64,000 nucleotides of DNA from Prevotella sp. (GTDB taxonomy: Bacteria > Bacteroidota > Bacteroidia > Bacteroidales > Bacteroidaceae), in the NCBI GenBank assembly GCA_022769285.1, contig JALEKD010000009.1, positions 1-64,000 on the forward strand, given 5' to 3'. Shown piece by piece: positions 33,078-42,267 of the stretch (position 1 is the stretch's first letter; each line of letters begins with the position of its first letter). The notes below the pieces were generated by a model. The model was not told the origin of the DNA, did no database searches, and saw only the letters and a list, made by a program, of their open reading frames with translations. The position numbers and the translations under genes are program-made.

Positions 33078-33878
33078 CTATACCGTGAAGCTGACGTAGC
33101 TGCGGTCGTCGAACGAATTAGAACCCTCCATCCATCCCTTAGTGGCACAGCAACTACCTATGCACAGCGGGTCGCTGTGTAGTAGGTTGCCGAGTTGGCG
33201 CTCGCTCTCTGCAAGAGTGTCGCAGAGGCAGGGGTAGCCGTCGCTCGCCAGCACCATGTGGTGGCCACCGGCGAGGATGGGCACATGGCTGAGGGCAATG
33301 TCGAAACCGTCGATGACGGCATAGTCGCGGTTCTGGCCCTGGGTAGCGTCTATGAGCTGTTGGTAGATGGCGTCGCGCCCGTAGTCATGTCGGCGCAGTT
33401 CGTCTACCGTATATAGGCCCCTGTCCAGGGCTTGCCTTATCACCCGTGCCCGCTCCAGGGCTATGGCGTGTTCAGATGGTTTTTCATTGGTATATAGTTG
33501 GCCGTCTATAAGGCACTGGCAGTCACCCACCAGCCACACCTCGTGGCGCAGCCTACTGTATATGAGGGCCGAAGCGGTCGCCCGCAGATGGGGGTGTGCT
33601 TGTAGTTGTGCCCGCTGGCTCTCGCTGTACAGCGCGGCTACCTGGCGCGTTACCATCTGGCAGAAACCGCGGCAGTCGGTGGCGCTGTCCATGGTGGCTA
33701 TGCAGTGGCCAACCGTGCGGGCACACAGTTGGCCGTTGCTATAGTGGTCGCTAATCCTTTTATCCGTCTTGCTGGTGCTGCCGTCGATGACGGCCACAAA
33801 GTCAGGAGTTACGAGGATGGCGTCCTCGCACGTCGCCAGACTTTTTTTGCCTACTATTTTCTGTTCTACAATTTGCAT
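33078..33878 (-). CDS. PPM/PP2C-like protein phosphatase domain protein
   Basis: The 266-residue protein shows a divergent PPM phosphatase layout. Residues CEDAILVTPDFVAVIDGSTS (17-36) match the first metal motif, with Asp32-Gly33. VWLVGDCQC corresponds to the GDSR motif, VLASDGYP to the SDG motif, and SFDDRSYVSF at the end to the DNxT region. Metal-dependent Ser/Thr dephosphorylation is therefore plausible, but substitutions in each motif leave activity uncertain. Its 5' end overlaps the 3' end of the ygiQ gene by 77 nt in another frame. Confidence 0.65.
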   Translation of the reverse strand: MQIVEQKIVGKKSLATCEDAILVTPDFVAVIDGSTSKTDKRISDHYSNGQLCARTVGHCIATMDSATDCRGFCQMVTRQVAALYSESQRAQLQAHPHLRATASALIYSRLRHEVWLVGDCQCLIDGQLYTNEKPSEHAIALERARVIRQALDRGLYTVDELRRHDYGRDAIYQQLIDATQGQNRDYAVIDGFDIALSHVPILAGGHHMVLASDGYPCLCDTLAESERQLGNLLHSDPLCIGSCCATKGWMEGSNSFDDRSYVSFTV

Positions 33879-35829
33879 GATTGAAGTTGGGGTTATACGA
33901 GGCTTTCTTGTTGCCCTGTCGGCGGTCGCCCTGTCGCTTAGGCATCTCGGGGCGGCTGCCTATGGCCCGGTCGTCGTAAGCCGTGTGTCTGTTGGAGTAG
34001 CCCCGGCCGTTATACAACTTAGCTATCAGTTCCGGGCGACCTATGCGGCGCAGCTCGTGCTCTATGTTACGCCGCTCCTCGGGCTTATACCAGAAGAAGA
34101 ACTGCCGCTGGGCCTGTTTCTCACGGGGAGTACGGGCGCAGAAGACCGGTTCGAGCGTATAGGGGTCATAGCCAGAGTACCAGGCTTCAGTGCTAACCGT
34201 CATGGGAGTAGGAGTAAAGTCCTGGACTTGCTCCAGGTGAAAGTCGAGGTCCTTAGTAATCACGGCCAGTTCGGCCATATCTTCCTCCTGACAGCCAGGG
34301 TGACTGCTGATGAAGTAAGGGATAATCTGCTGTTTGAGATTGCACTCGCGGTTAATCTGGTCGAAGATGCGCTTGAACTCGTAGAAGAGTTGGAAGGATG
34401 GTTTGCGCATCAGGTACAGCACTTTGTCCGACGTATGTTCAGGAGCCACCTTCAGGCGACCACTCACATGCTTGCATATCAGCTCGCGGGTGTAGTCGCG
34501 GGCTGCCTTGTTAATCTTCTCGTCATCAGTCTTATGCAGCAGCAGGTCGTAGCGTACACCGCTACCTATAAAACTCTTCTTGATGCCAGGGAGAGCGTCG
34601 ACGGCATGGTAGATGTCGAGCAGCTTGCTGTGGTCGGTATTCAGGTTGGGGCAGATGCGCGGGTGGATGCACGAAGGGCGCTTACAGTGTTCGCAGGCTT
34701 TGCGGTTTTTGCCGTGCATGCCGTACATATTGGCGCTCGGCCCACCCAGGTCAGACAGGTATCCCTTGAAGCCAGGTAACTCTATGACCTGTTTGACCTC
34801 TCGCAGGATGCTATCCTTGGACCGGCAGGTTATAAACTTACCTTGGTGAGCCGAGATGGTACAGAATGCGCAGCCCCCGAAGCACCCCCTGTGTATGTTG
34901 ACCGAGAACTTGATCATCTCGTAGGCCGGTATCACTTTATCCTTGTACTTGGGATGTGGTCTGCGGGTATATGGCAGGTCGAAAGACGCGTCGAGCTCGG
35001 CCGTGGTCATGGGGGGATAAGGCGGGTTGACCACGGCATAGCGCGAGCCTACCGCCTGGAGCAGGCGCTGGGCGTGCATCTTGTTAGACTCCTCCTCTAT
35101 ATGTCTGAAGTTCTCTGCCTGTGCTTTCTTGTTGGCCAGGCACTCCTCATGGCTATGCAGTACGATGTCGTCGGTGGTGATGCCACCCGGGATGGCATCC
35201 TCGCGGCACAGGTATACCGTCTGGGGTATGCTGTGCAGGGTGGCTATGTCGGCCCCATTGTCCATCTGGCGGCACAACTCGACAATGGGCCGCTCGCCCA
35301 TACCATATATAATCAAGTCGGCCCCCGAGTCGCACAGAATACATGGCAGTAGCTTGTCCTGCCAGTAGTCGTAGTGGGTCAGTCGCCGTAGCGATGCCTC
35401 TATACCACCCAATACCACCGGTACATCAGGAAACAGCTGTTTTAGTATCTTCGTATAGACTATCGAGGGATAGTCGGGGCGCATGCCGTGACGCCCCCCA
35501 GGAGTGTAGGCATCGTCGCTGCGCATACGCCGGGCGGCCGTGTAACGGTTAACCATCGAGTCCATGGCGCCAGGCGATATGGCAAAGAAGAGCCGGGGCC
35601 GCCCCAACTTCTTGAAGTCGCGGTAATCGCCGTGCCAGTCGGGCTGGGGGACGATGGCAACCTTGTAGCCATGAGCCTCAAGGACGCGGCCAATGACGGC
35701 GGAGCCAAAAGAGGGATGGTCTACATAAGCATCGCCCGAGAAGAGGATAACGTCGAGCTGGTCCCAGCCGCGGAGCTCGCACTCCTTCTTGGTCGTGGGC
35801 AGAAAATCGGTCAGTTTATATTCTTTCAA
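33802..35829 (-). CDS. YgiQ-family radical SAM protein
   Basis: The 675-residue protein matches the YgiQ/UPF0313 family. An N-terminal cobalamin-binding-like alpha/beta domain (DVILFSGDAYVDHPSFG) is followed by a radical SAM domain with the cluster motif CFGGCAFC (about residues 310-320) and GPSANMYGM. A second Cys group (CEHCKRPSCIHPRICPNL) and the C-terminal DUF3362 region (DFTPTPMTVSTEAWYSGYDP) complete the family layout. The reaction is not established. The last 50 residues are basic and low-complexity and overlap the downstream PPM gene. Confidence 0.93.
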   Translation of the reverse strand: MKEYKLTDFLPTTKKECELRGWDQLDVILFSGDAYVDHPSFGSAVIGRVLEAHGYKVAIVPQPDWHGDYRDFKKLGRPRLFFAISPGAMDSMVNRYTAARRMRSDDAYTPGGRHGMRPDYPSIVYTKILKQLFPDVPVVLGGIEASLRRLTHYDYWQDKLLPCILCDSGADLIIYGMGERPIVELCRQMDNGADIATLHSIPQTVYLCREDAIPGGITTDDIVLHSHEECLANKKAQAENFRHIEEESNKMHAQRLLQAVGSRYAVVNPPYPPMTTAELDASFDLPYTRRPHPKYKDKVIPAYEMIKFSVNIHRGCFGGCAFCTISAHQGKFITCRSKDSILREVKQVIELPGFKGYLSDLGGPSANMYGMHGKNRKACEHCKRPSCIHPRICPNLNTDHSKLLDIYHAVDALPGIKKSFIGSGVRYDLLLHKTDDEKINKAARDYTRELICKHVSGRLKVAPEHTSDKVLYLMRKPSFQLFYEFKRIFDQINRECNLKQQIIPYFISSHPGCQEEDMAELAVITKDLDFHLEQVQDFTPTPMTVSTEAWYSGYDPYTLEPVFCARTPREKQAQRQFFFWYKPEERRNIEHELRRIGRPELIAKLYNGRGYSNRHTAYDDRAIGSRPEMPKRQGDRRQGNKKASYNPNFNHANCRTENSRQKKSGDVRGRHPRNS

Positions 35830-35842
35830 GGCTGCCCCGGTA

Positions 35843-36169
35843 TTATGCGTTTACCTCACCATTGTCGGCGTGGGCGCGCTGGGCCTGCCACTCATGGTAG
35901 AGGGTTACCAGCTGGTTAAGTCCGAAAGCCTTCATGTTGTTATTGTACACCACGTCAAGGCAGAGGTCGAGCAGGGCCTTGTCCTTGCCGGCTTCAGACT
36001 CGAGCATGGCGCGTATATTGAACTTCAGCTTGTCCAGCACGGCCTCGTCTATGATGCCAGTGCTGTCTACCAGTCCGTTCAGGAGTGCGTACTTCTCGAT
36101 GGTGGCCAGATGCTCGCTGCTTACGTCTATGCTTCTGGTTCCGGTGGGGTTTGCTTGAATTTTGTACAT
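35843..36169 (-). CDS. Conserved-looking hypothetical protein, 108 residues
   Basis: The protein is acidic and predicted mostly helical, with no Cys, signal peptide or membrane segment. The N-terminus MYKIQANPTGTRSIDVSSEH is short-strand-like, and the rest is helical repeats with Leu and Ala (KLKFNIRAMLESE, LCLDVVYNNNM). It lies 13 bp upstream of ygiQ and 23 bp downstream of the amidase gene on the same strand, so is likely co-transcribed. No family recognised. Confidence 0.65.
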   Translation of the reverse strand: MYKIQANPTGTRSIDVSSEHLATIEKYALLNGLVDSTGIIDEAVLDKLKFNIRAMLESEAGKDKALLDLCLDVVYNNNMKAFGLNQLVTLYHEWQAQRAHADNGEVNA

Positions 36170-36192
36170 AGTCTATCTGTCTTTGGTTGTTA

Positions 36193-39102
36193 TCATTGGG
36201 GTTGTAAGAATGTCAGTATGCCTTGCATCAGGGCGTTGCGGGTGGTGCCCGAGGTGATACACTCGAAAGGGAAACCCATCACAAAACTGCGGTAGGTGGT
36301 GCCCTGATAAGCCACGGCGGCCGAGGTGCCGTTGGCATACTGCATGGCGCAGTAGGCAGGGGCCTTGGGGTGTAGTATCTCTGGATGCTGGACGGCGTAG
36401 TGGTACCTGTTGGGTTGGCGCTGGATGCTGAAGTCGACACCCAGACCATGGACCGATGGCTCGGCGCTCACGCTGTCGGTAGGCTGATAGTCCACCTGGA
36501 GCACATCGGCCAGGAACTGACGCTCGTGGTCGTCCTGCATATCCGAGCCGATGTACGACCCGCTTACCAACAGGTTGCCCCCCTGCTGGGTGTACGACCG
36601 CAGTAGCTGCTGCCATTGTGGCGTAAAGGTCTTGTAGTATTCAAGCGAGTAGGGGGTGAACCGTTCGAGCCCGAGGATGAGGTCTACACAGGGATAGTCG
36701 GCCAGACTAACCAGGCCCTGGCTGACGGCATCCTTGCCGCAGCTCACCACATTGTACCGGCCGCTGCTGGCTATGGCCTCGGTATGGCTGGCCACATAGC
36801 TGAAGTCGTTGCCAGCCACAAACTGGCCTGCCATCTCCTCGCCGCCATACCCCAGACCGCCAGGACCCTCGATGCCTATGCGGCTGCGGCTGAAGTCGGT
36901 CTGCCGCCCGTTCCACTCGGTGAGTCCGTAAGATACGCCCATGTCGGCATCAAGGTCAAAGCCCTGCCGCTCGGGCGTGTCTATGACAGCCGGAGCCGAC
37001 AGCCGGTCAAAACCGTTGACCACCAGTATGGTCTTGGTGGCCTTGGGCGAGTACCAGGCCGACAGCGTCTCGGTGGTGAAACTCTCGCCGCCGGCATTGA
37101 CGGCCGCCACCTTGAAGTTGTACTGCCTGTCTGGCTCTATGTCTACCGTGTACGATGGGCCTGTGGCCACGGTGCCGTTGTCAAAGTCCTGCCGGCCCTT
37201 AGCCGTATATATTATATAAGAGGTGGGCATGGCTGTGGGCTCGCGAGGGTCGGTCTGAGGCTCCCAGGCCAACTGCACCCGTCCGGGTGCCACCATTTTC
37301 AGACTGAAGCGCCTGGGTGGAAGTGGCTGGACCGTATAGCGCGTGCCATGCTGGGCTGCCACGTATTTTAATATACTCTTGTAGAGTGCCCGGGCCATAG
37401 TAAATTTGAAGTTGGGGTCCTGGGCGTAAGTCATGTCGGCAAAGTTCTGATGCGAGAGTGTCTCTATGATGGCCGAGGGTACTTCGGGGTTGCGGGTCTC
37501 GGAGTAGTTGCGGTCCCAGAGGTACCTTATGGCCCACGTCTTGTACTTGGCGCGCAGGTCGGCGGCTATGCCGTCCAGCAAGGACTGCGCCAGTGTCTTG
37601 GACGCCGTCCGCGGGATGCCGGCACTGAGCAGCCCATCGTTAAAGTGGGTCGTACAGATGGCCAGGGTACCCGTCAGATCCTTGCCGTTGTACGTGAAGC
37701 CCGCATCGCTGTGTACGGCCAGCGAAAGTTCGATGGGCACCATTCTGCCAACCATCGTGGGCATGTACACGGAGCCTCCGGCGAGCCAGTTGGTCATCAG
37801 CGGACGTGTATTGATATCATCGCTGTAGTCGTCGAGCCCTCCCTTGGAGCTGTACACGCTGTAAGGCGCGCCCGACCACTGGGCGGTATAGCGCGCAGCC
37901 TCCATGGCACGTGGCATGCCGCTGCCCATGCCACCGCGCTGGATGTTGCCCATGCCGCCACCAAAGCGGACGGCATCGGTGGTAACGATGCCGCGGTGCG
38001 AAGCCTGATTGGTAATCACCACACGGTTGGCCTCGCTGTAACCCTGGTCAAAGTAGAAGGTGCCGAGGTAGACCCACGTGCCGCCACCCATCTGCTGATT
38101 GACGCGGAAGCGAGTCTCCTGTCCGCCATGGCACACGATGTACTCGGCATCGTCTACGCTGTTGCGCTGGGTCTGATAACTCACGTACACGGCGTAGCGG
38201 CCGGCCTCGGGTATGTGGGGGGTGTACACGGCCAGGCTTATCTTGTTCTTACTCTTTGTAGTACGCACCATGCGGGCCGTGCCGGCGCAGAAGGGGTTGT
38301 CGCCGTCGGTGAGGATGCTGTGGCGCGCGGCAAAACCACGGTCGGCCGTGGTCTGCCACTGGCGACCGCCCTGTGCTATCTCCTCATAGCGACTGCCGGG
38401 AGGCGTGGTGTCGTTGTCGACTACCACTTCGTGGGTCTGCCAGTCGCGTTCGCGGGGCGTAAACACGTTGGCCCCGGCTTGTTCGAGCATGGGTATAAGG
38501 TAGGGTACCACCAGCGTGGGCGTAAAGAGATCCTCGGTGGTGGCAAACAGGCTGGGGCGCTGCCACTTCCACGTCCCTTTGCGCTGGTCGTAGTAGCGGC
38601 CATGACTGGCGTAGACCGTCAGGTGACGGTTGTACAGGCCCCGGCTGATGGGGTAGGGCCTGGAGACGTTGCGCACCCATGGCTGGCCCTTGTAGTCGAT
38701 GCGGCCCCACAGGCGGGTGGTGCCTCCCTGGTCATAGTCAGGGTCGGTGGCCAGCAGGTCGATGGTGGTTCCGTTGACGGCGATGCGCAACTTGTAGTCG
38801 CGATAGGCTGCGGGCAGCAGGCGGCTTATCTTCTTATAAATCTTCTGTACACTCTCGGGCGTAAAGTCCTGCGCGGCAAAGGCATCGTTGGCCATGAGCG
38901 TCACGGTGTGCCCCTGGGTGTCTATGTGGTAACCTGCCAGGCGCGCCTGGAGGTACCCGGAGTGGCGCGGCAGCTTGTAGTTCAGAAAATAGTTGTCCAC
39001 CCGGCGCTGTGTAGTAGCGTCGAATACCCCGTTCTGCGCCATGGAGGTGGTGGCGCTTATCAGGGCTACAGCCATGATGGCTATCCATCTGCGGTACATC
39101 AC
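36193..39102 (-). CDS. Secreted amidase_3-type protein interrupted by a golvesin-like domain, with FnIII
   Basis: The 969-residue exported protein has a signal peptide (to about 22, SMAQ). An N-acetylmuramoyl-alanine amidase fold appears to be split in two. The first half has VYASHGRYYD (H167) and TTEDLFTPTLVVPYLIPMLEQAGANVFTPRERD (E190). A golvesin/xanthan-lyase-type beta domain (about 225-382: GRYAVYVSYQ, GGGTWVYLGTFYFDQG, TTDAVRFGGG) follows. The second half has LSLAVHSDAG (H464) and PEVPSAIIETLSHQNFADM (E547). H167, E190 and H464 would be the zinc ligands and E547 the catalytic acid. An FnIII domain (about 595-685) and a C-terminal alpha/beta domain (690-969) follow. Such proteins are often mislabelled xanthan lyase. 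Confidence 0.75.
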   Translation of the reverse strand: MMYRRWIAIMAVALISATTSMAQNGVFDATTQRRVDNYFLNYKLPRHSGYLQARLAGYHIDTQGHTVTLMANDAFAAQDFTPESVQKIYKKISRLLPAAYRDYKLRIAVNGTTIDLLATDPDYDQGGTTRLWGRIDYKGQPWVRNVSRPYPISRGLYNRHLTVYASHGRYYDQRKGTWKWQRPSLFATTEDLFTPTLVVPYLIPMLEQAGANVFTPRERDWQTHEVVVDNDTTPPGSRYEEIAQGGRQWQTTADRGFAARHSILTDGDNPFCAGTARMVRTTKSKNKISLAVYTPHIPEAGRYAVYVSYQTQRNSVDDAEYIVCHGGQETRFRVNQQMGGGTWVYLGTFYFDQGYSEANRVVITNQASHRGIVTTDAVRFGGGMGNIQRGGMGSGMPRAMEAARYTAQWSGAPYSVYSSKGGLDDYSDDINTRPLMTNWLAGGSVYMPTMVGRMVPIELSLAVHSDAGFTYNGKDLTGTLAICTTHFNDGLLSAGIPRTASKTLAQSLLDGIAADLRAKYKTWAIRYLWDRNYSETRNPEVPSAIIETLSHQNFADMTYAQDPNFKFTMARALYKSILKYVAAQHGTRYTVQPLPPRRFSLKMVAPGRVQLAWEPQTDPREPTAMPTSYIIYTAKGRQDFDNGTVATGPSYTVDIEPDRQYNFKVAAVNAGGESFTTETLSAWYSPKATKTILVVNGFDRLSAPAVIDTPERQGFDLDADMGVSYGLTEWNGRQTDFSRSRIGIEGPGGLGYGGEEMAGQFVAGNDFSYVASHTEAIASSGRYNVVSCGKDAVSQGLVSLADYPCVDLILGLERFTPYSLEYYKTFTPQWQQLLRSYTQQGGNLLVSGSYIGSDMQDDHERQFLADVLQVDYQPTDSVSAEPSVHGLGVDFSIQRQPNRYHYAVQHPEILHPKAPAYCAMQYANGTSAAVAYQGTTYRSFVMGFPFECITSGTTRNALMQGILTFLQPQ

Positions 39103-39660
39103 TTACTCTACTTCTCCTATCGTAAAGAGCTCGGGCCGCTTGCCCTTTACATCTTTATAGTATAGCTTGATGGTGCGCATGTCCTCTTCTACATGGCCCG
39201 AGGGCATGATGGCCTTGGTACAGCGTATCTCGCGCCGCTCATAGTCGAGCGCGTAGAGCAGGATGGGTATCTGGGCTTTCAGGGCGATGAAGTAGAAGCC
39301 CATCTTCCACTCCGGGGCGAGCGAGCGTGTACCCTCTGGTGTGATACACAGCCTGAAGGTGTCGCGCTTAGTGGCTGCCTGGGCCAGGAAGTCGGTCATG
39401 CTGGTGTGGCGGCTACGCTCTACGGGTATGCCGCCCATCTTTCTGAACAGCGCGCCCATCGGCCAGAAAAACCACTCGCGCTTCATCAGGAAGTTGGTTC
39501 TCATGCCAGTCGCCGTGGCGTACAGCTGGCCCATAATGAAGTCCCAGTTGCTGGTGTGAGGGGCCAGGCAGATGATAAACTTGGCGGGGTGGTCTACGGT
39601 GATGGTCGTGGTCCACCCCATGCGCTTATATAGTATCCATCGACATAGTCTCTGTAGCAT
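39103..39660 (-). CDS. PlsC-type 1-acylglycerol-3-phosphate acyltransferase family protein
   Basis: The 185-residue protein carries the acyltransferase HX4D motif as HTSNWD (33-38), the GGIPVERS substrate block and the TPEGTRS motif. It is shorter than typical PlsC and lacks a clear N-terminal membrane helix, resembling the small Bacteroidales acyltransferases that modify lysophospholipid or related acceptors. Its stop abuts the start of the amidase gene (39102), suggesting coupled translation. Confidence 0.88.
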   Translation of the reverse strand: MLQRLCRWILYKRMGWTTTITVDHPAKFIICLAPHTSNWDFIMGQLYATATGMRTNFLMKREWFFWPMGALFRKMGGIPVERSRHTSMTDFLAQAATKRDTFRLCITPEGTRSLAPEWKMGFYFIALKAQIPILLYALDYERREIRCTKAIMPSGHVEEDMRTIKLYYKDVKGKRPELFTIGEVE

Positions 39661-39671
39661 GGCTTGACGTA

Positions 39672-39944
39672 TTAATGGAGATTATTGAGCTGGTCTATAA
39701 TTTCGCCGACCTGCTTGTTAAACTCATCGATGGTAAACTTGTAATATTTTTTGGCTGCTATGCCTGGCTCTGGGAACGATACGCGTCGGATGAAGTCGGC
39801 ATGTACGCTGATGACCGACTTGAAGATGGGGTCTATCATCTCCTTGTCTTTTTCGGCTCCGTAGAGCGATGTGGCTATACACTCGGCAAATAATTCGGTA
39901 CACACAGCATGGATGGCACGCTTCAAATCTCTTTTGCTACTCAT
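39672..39944 (-). CDS. Conserved-looking hypothetical protein, 90 residues
   Basis: The start at 39944 (MSSKRDLKRAIHAVCTELFA) is chosen over an ATG at 40028. The shorter form begins with a helix typical of cytosolic proteins, whereas the extension is not protein-like. The rest is helical, with ECIATSLYG and a C-terminal YYKFTIDEFNKQVGEIIDQL. No catalytic motif seen. It is the first gene of a minus-strand run that may extend through the acyltransferase, the amidase and the 108-residue protein to ygiQ. Confidence 0.7.
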   Translation of the reverse strand: MSSKRDLKRAIHAVCTELFAECIATSLYGAEKDKEMIDPIFKSVISVHADFIRRVSFPEPGIAAKKYYKFTIDEFNKQVGEIIDQLNNLH

Positions 39945-40216
39945 AGTTTTTGACTTTTTAATAAGGTGTTTGTATGGCTCCCGTATCTGCCAGTGTTGGC
40001 AGAGTTGTGGCCTTGTGGCTGTCAGCATCCTGCCGGTTGCCCGTGGGGGCTGTGCCCGTGGCGCAGGGTGTCAGCATGCCTGTAGGGGGCGTGGCGGAAA
40101 CCTCTATGTTCGACAAAGATAGGAAAAAAAAGGTAAATGCAAGCGCAGTTTCCGGAAAAAATAAATGGGGGAGTCGTTTTCTCTTTTTTTTCTTTCGATA
40201 TGTCAGTTAAAAAGAC

Positions 40217-40224
40217 TAACTTTG
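40217..40224 (+). promoter_or_regulatory. -7 element in the pfp upstream region
   Basis: TAACTTTG, with a weak TTTC (40193-40196) 20 bp upstream. A transcript from here would carry a leader of about 330 nt containing repeat copy C before pfp. Confidence 0.5.
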
Positions 40225-40272
40225 CAGCCGAAAAGGTGCCCCCTGTCCGGGGTGTGGTTGCTCCGGCATTTC

Positions 40273-40454
40273 TGAAGATGGCTCCCAGCATTGAAAGGTA
40301 AAAAGGTAAAAGCGTAAAAAGGTAAAAAGCGCTGCTGAGGGCTGCCACTGGCAAGCCACTGACCAACGCGAGAAATGAAAAGGCCGACCTTTACGATTCT
40401 AAAGACGGCTCCCAGCCCGTTAAAGACGGTCTCCAGCCTGCTAAAGACGGCTCC
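40273..40454 (+). repeat. Composite 21-bp repeat element, copy C
   Basis: A degenerate unit (40273-40293) runs into ATTGAAAGGTAAAAAGG and further GTAAAA repeats (to 40330). After about 40 bp come GAGAAATGAAAAGGCCG and three tandem 21-bp units starting at 40400, 40421 and 40442 (the last partial). GCCG (40383) and CGGC (40406) bracket a hairpin as in copy A. No gene is seen in 39945-40558. Confidence 0.75.
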
Positions 40455-40558
40455 GACTATCGGGGCTGTGGTAGCCTGTGTCTTCAGTATGGCCTTGGGA
40501 ACCACTGGGATAATATCCTTGTCGAAGAAGTTTATAACAACATATACACTAAGTAACA

Positions 40559-42202
40559 ATGAAAAAAAGTCTTTTGCAGAAAGAACGCGCTGCATATCAG
40601 CCCAAACTGCCAAAGGGCCTTCAGGGTGCCGTAAAGGTACAGGAAGGCGCACCTACACAGAGCGTAGGCGATCAGGAAGAAATCAAGAAACTGTTCCCCC
40701 ACACCTATGGCATGCCCCTGGTGGAGTTTGTACCCGGCGATGAGGCCAAGAGCCAGAAAGTCAACGTGGGTGTCATCCTCTCGGGCGGTCAGGCTCCTGG
40801 CGGCCATAACGTTATCAGCGGTATCTTCGACGCCGTGAAGAAACTCAACCCTGAGAACAAGCTCTATGGCTTCCTCATGGGTCCTGGTGGCCTCGTTGAC
40901 CACAATTACATGGAGCTCACCGCCGACATCATCGACGAGTACCGTAATACGGGTGGCTTCGACATGATTGGCTCAGGCCGTACCAAGCTCGAGAAGGTAG
41001 ACCAGTTCGAGAAAGGACTGGAGATTATCCGCGAGCTGAATATCAACGCTATCGTCATCATCGGTGGCGACGATTCTAACACTAACGCCTGCGTGCTGGC
41101 CGAGTACTACGCTGCCAAGAACTACGGTGTACAGGTTATCGGCGCACCTAAGACCATCGACGGCGACCTGAAGAACGACCAGATAGAGACCTCTTTCGGA
41201 TTTGATACTGCTACCAAGACTTACTCAGAGGTTATCGGCAACATCGAGCGTGATGCCAACTCAGCCCGCAAGTACTGGCACTTCATCAAGCTGATGGGCC
41301 GCTCGGCTTCACACATCGCTCTGGAGTGTGCCCTGCAGACTCAGCCGAACATCTGTCTTATCTCTGAGGAGATAGAGAAGAAGGATATGACGCTGAACCA
41401 GATCGTTGAGGGCATAGCTCAGTCTGTGGCCGACCGTGCAGCTGCTGGCAACAACTTCGGAGTGGTTCTCATCCCTGAGGGACTCATCGAGTTTATTCCC
41501 TCGATAGGTCGCCTGATTGACGAGCTCAACGACCTGCTCGCCGCACACGGAGATGAGTACAAGAACCTGGAGACTGACGAGCAGAAGAAGTACATTCTGG
41601 CTCACCTGAGCGCTGCCAACGCCGAAACGTTCAAGACCCTGCCCGCCGACGTGGCTCGCCAGCTCTCACTGGACCGCGACCCGCACGGAAACGTACAGGT
41701 TTCGCTCATAGAGACCGAGAAACTTATCTCAGATATGGTGGCCGATAAGCTGGCAGAATGGAAGGCCGAAGGCAAGTTCGTCGGCAAGTTTGCCGCCCTG
41801 CATCACTTCTTCGGTTACGAGGGTCGCTGCGCTGCTCCTTCTAACTTTGACGCCGACTACTGCTACGCCCTGGGCGTTAGCGCTGTTCAACTCATCGCCA
41901 ACGGCAAGACCGGCTACATGGCTATCGTCAAGAATACTACTGCTTCTACCGATGAGTGGAAAGCTGGTGGCGTGCCCATCACTATGATGATGAATATGGA
42001 GCGCCGCAACGGCGAGATGAAGCCTGTTATCCGCAAGGCGCTCGTTGAACTGGACGGCAAGCCCTTCAAGAAGTTCGCCGAGAAGCGCGATGAGTGGGCC
42101 AAGGAGACCTGTTATGTTTATCCCGGTCCTATCCAGTACTGGGGTCCCGCCTCTGTGTGCGACCGTACTACCCGCACGCTGGCTTTGGAGCAGGGAGAGT
42201 AA
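40559..42202 (+). CDS. pfp: Diphosphate-fructose-6-phosphate 1-phosphotransferase
   Basis: The enzyme phosphorylates fructose-6-phosphate with pyrophosphate, a reversible alternative to ATP-PFK in glycolysis. The 547-residue protein is of the long PPi-PFK type. VGVILSGGQAPGGHNVI (about 70-86), FLMGPGGLVDH, IIGGDDSNTNA with the Asp characteristic of PPi use, catalytic PKTIDGDLKN, and MGRSASHIALE are all present. It is monocistronic, with a strong terminator 16 bp after the stop. Confidence 0.96.
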   Translation: MKKSLLQKERAAYQPKLPKGLQGAVKVQEGAPTQSVGDQEEIKKLFPHTYGMPLVEFVPGDEAKSQKVNVGVILSGGQAPGGHNVISGIFDAVKKLNPENKLYGFLMGPGGLVDHNYMELTADIIDEYRNTGGFDMIGSGRTKLEKVDQFEKGLEIIRELNINAIVIIGGDDSNTNACVLAEYYAAKNYGVQVIGAPKTIDGDLKNDQIETSFGFDTATKTYSEVIGNIERDANSARKYWHFIKLMGRSASHIALECALQTQPNICLISEEIEKKDMTLNQIVEGIAQSVADRAAAGNNFGVVLIPEGLIEFIPSIGRLIDELNDLLAAHGDEYKNLETDEQKKYILAHLSAANAETFKTLPADVARQLSLDRDPHGNVQVSLIETEKLISDMVADKLAEWKAEGKFVGKFAALHHFFGYEGRCAAPSNFDADYCYALGVSAVQLIANGKTGYMAIVKNTTASTDEWKAGGVPITMMMNMERRNGEMKPVIRKALVELDGKPFKKFAEKRDEWAKETCYVYPGPIQYWGPASVCDRTTRTLALEQGE

Positions 42203-42218
42203 CTATACATTATTATAT

Positions 42219-42265
42219 ATGCACCGGTGGCCCGCTGCGAGCAGTGGGCACCGGTGCATTTTTTT
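42219..42265 (+). terminator. Strong terminator of pfp
   Basis: ATGCACCGGTG (42219-42229) pairs with CACCGGTGCAT (42249-42259), with an inner CCCGCTG/CAGTGGG helix, followed by seven T (42259-42265). Confidence 0.94.
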
Positions 42266-42267
42266 GA

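Noticed and set aside
33769..34779. Plus-strand ORF (336 codons) opposite ygiQ
   Set aside because: Antisense to the conserved radical SAM protein; no independent evidence.
37450..39165. Long plus-strand ORF (571 codons) opposite the amidase gene
   Set aside because: It lies wholly antisense to a gene with signal peptide and ordered motifs, has no recognisable domain, and its His/Gly/Val-rich composition is the usual by-product of a GC-rich gene on the other strand.
13531..40454. Possible CRISPR array from the 21-bp repeats
   Set aside because: The units are directly abutting without unique spacers, number only two or three per site, and no cas genes are present.
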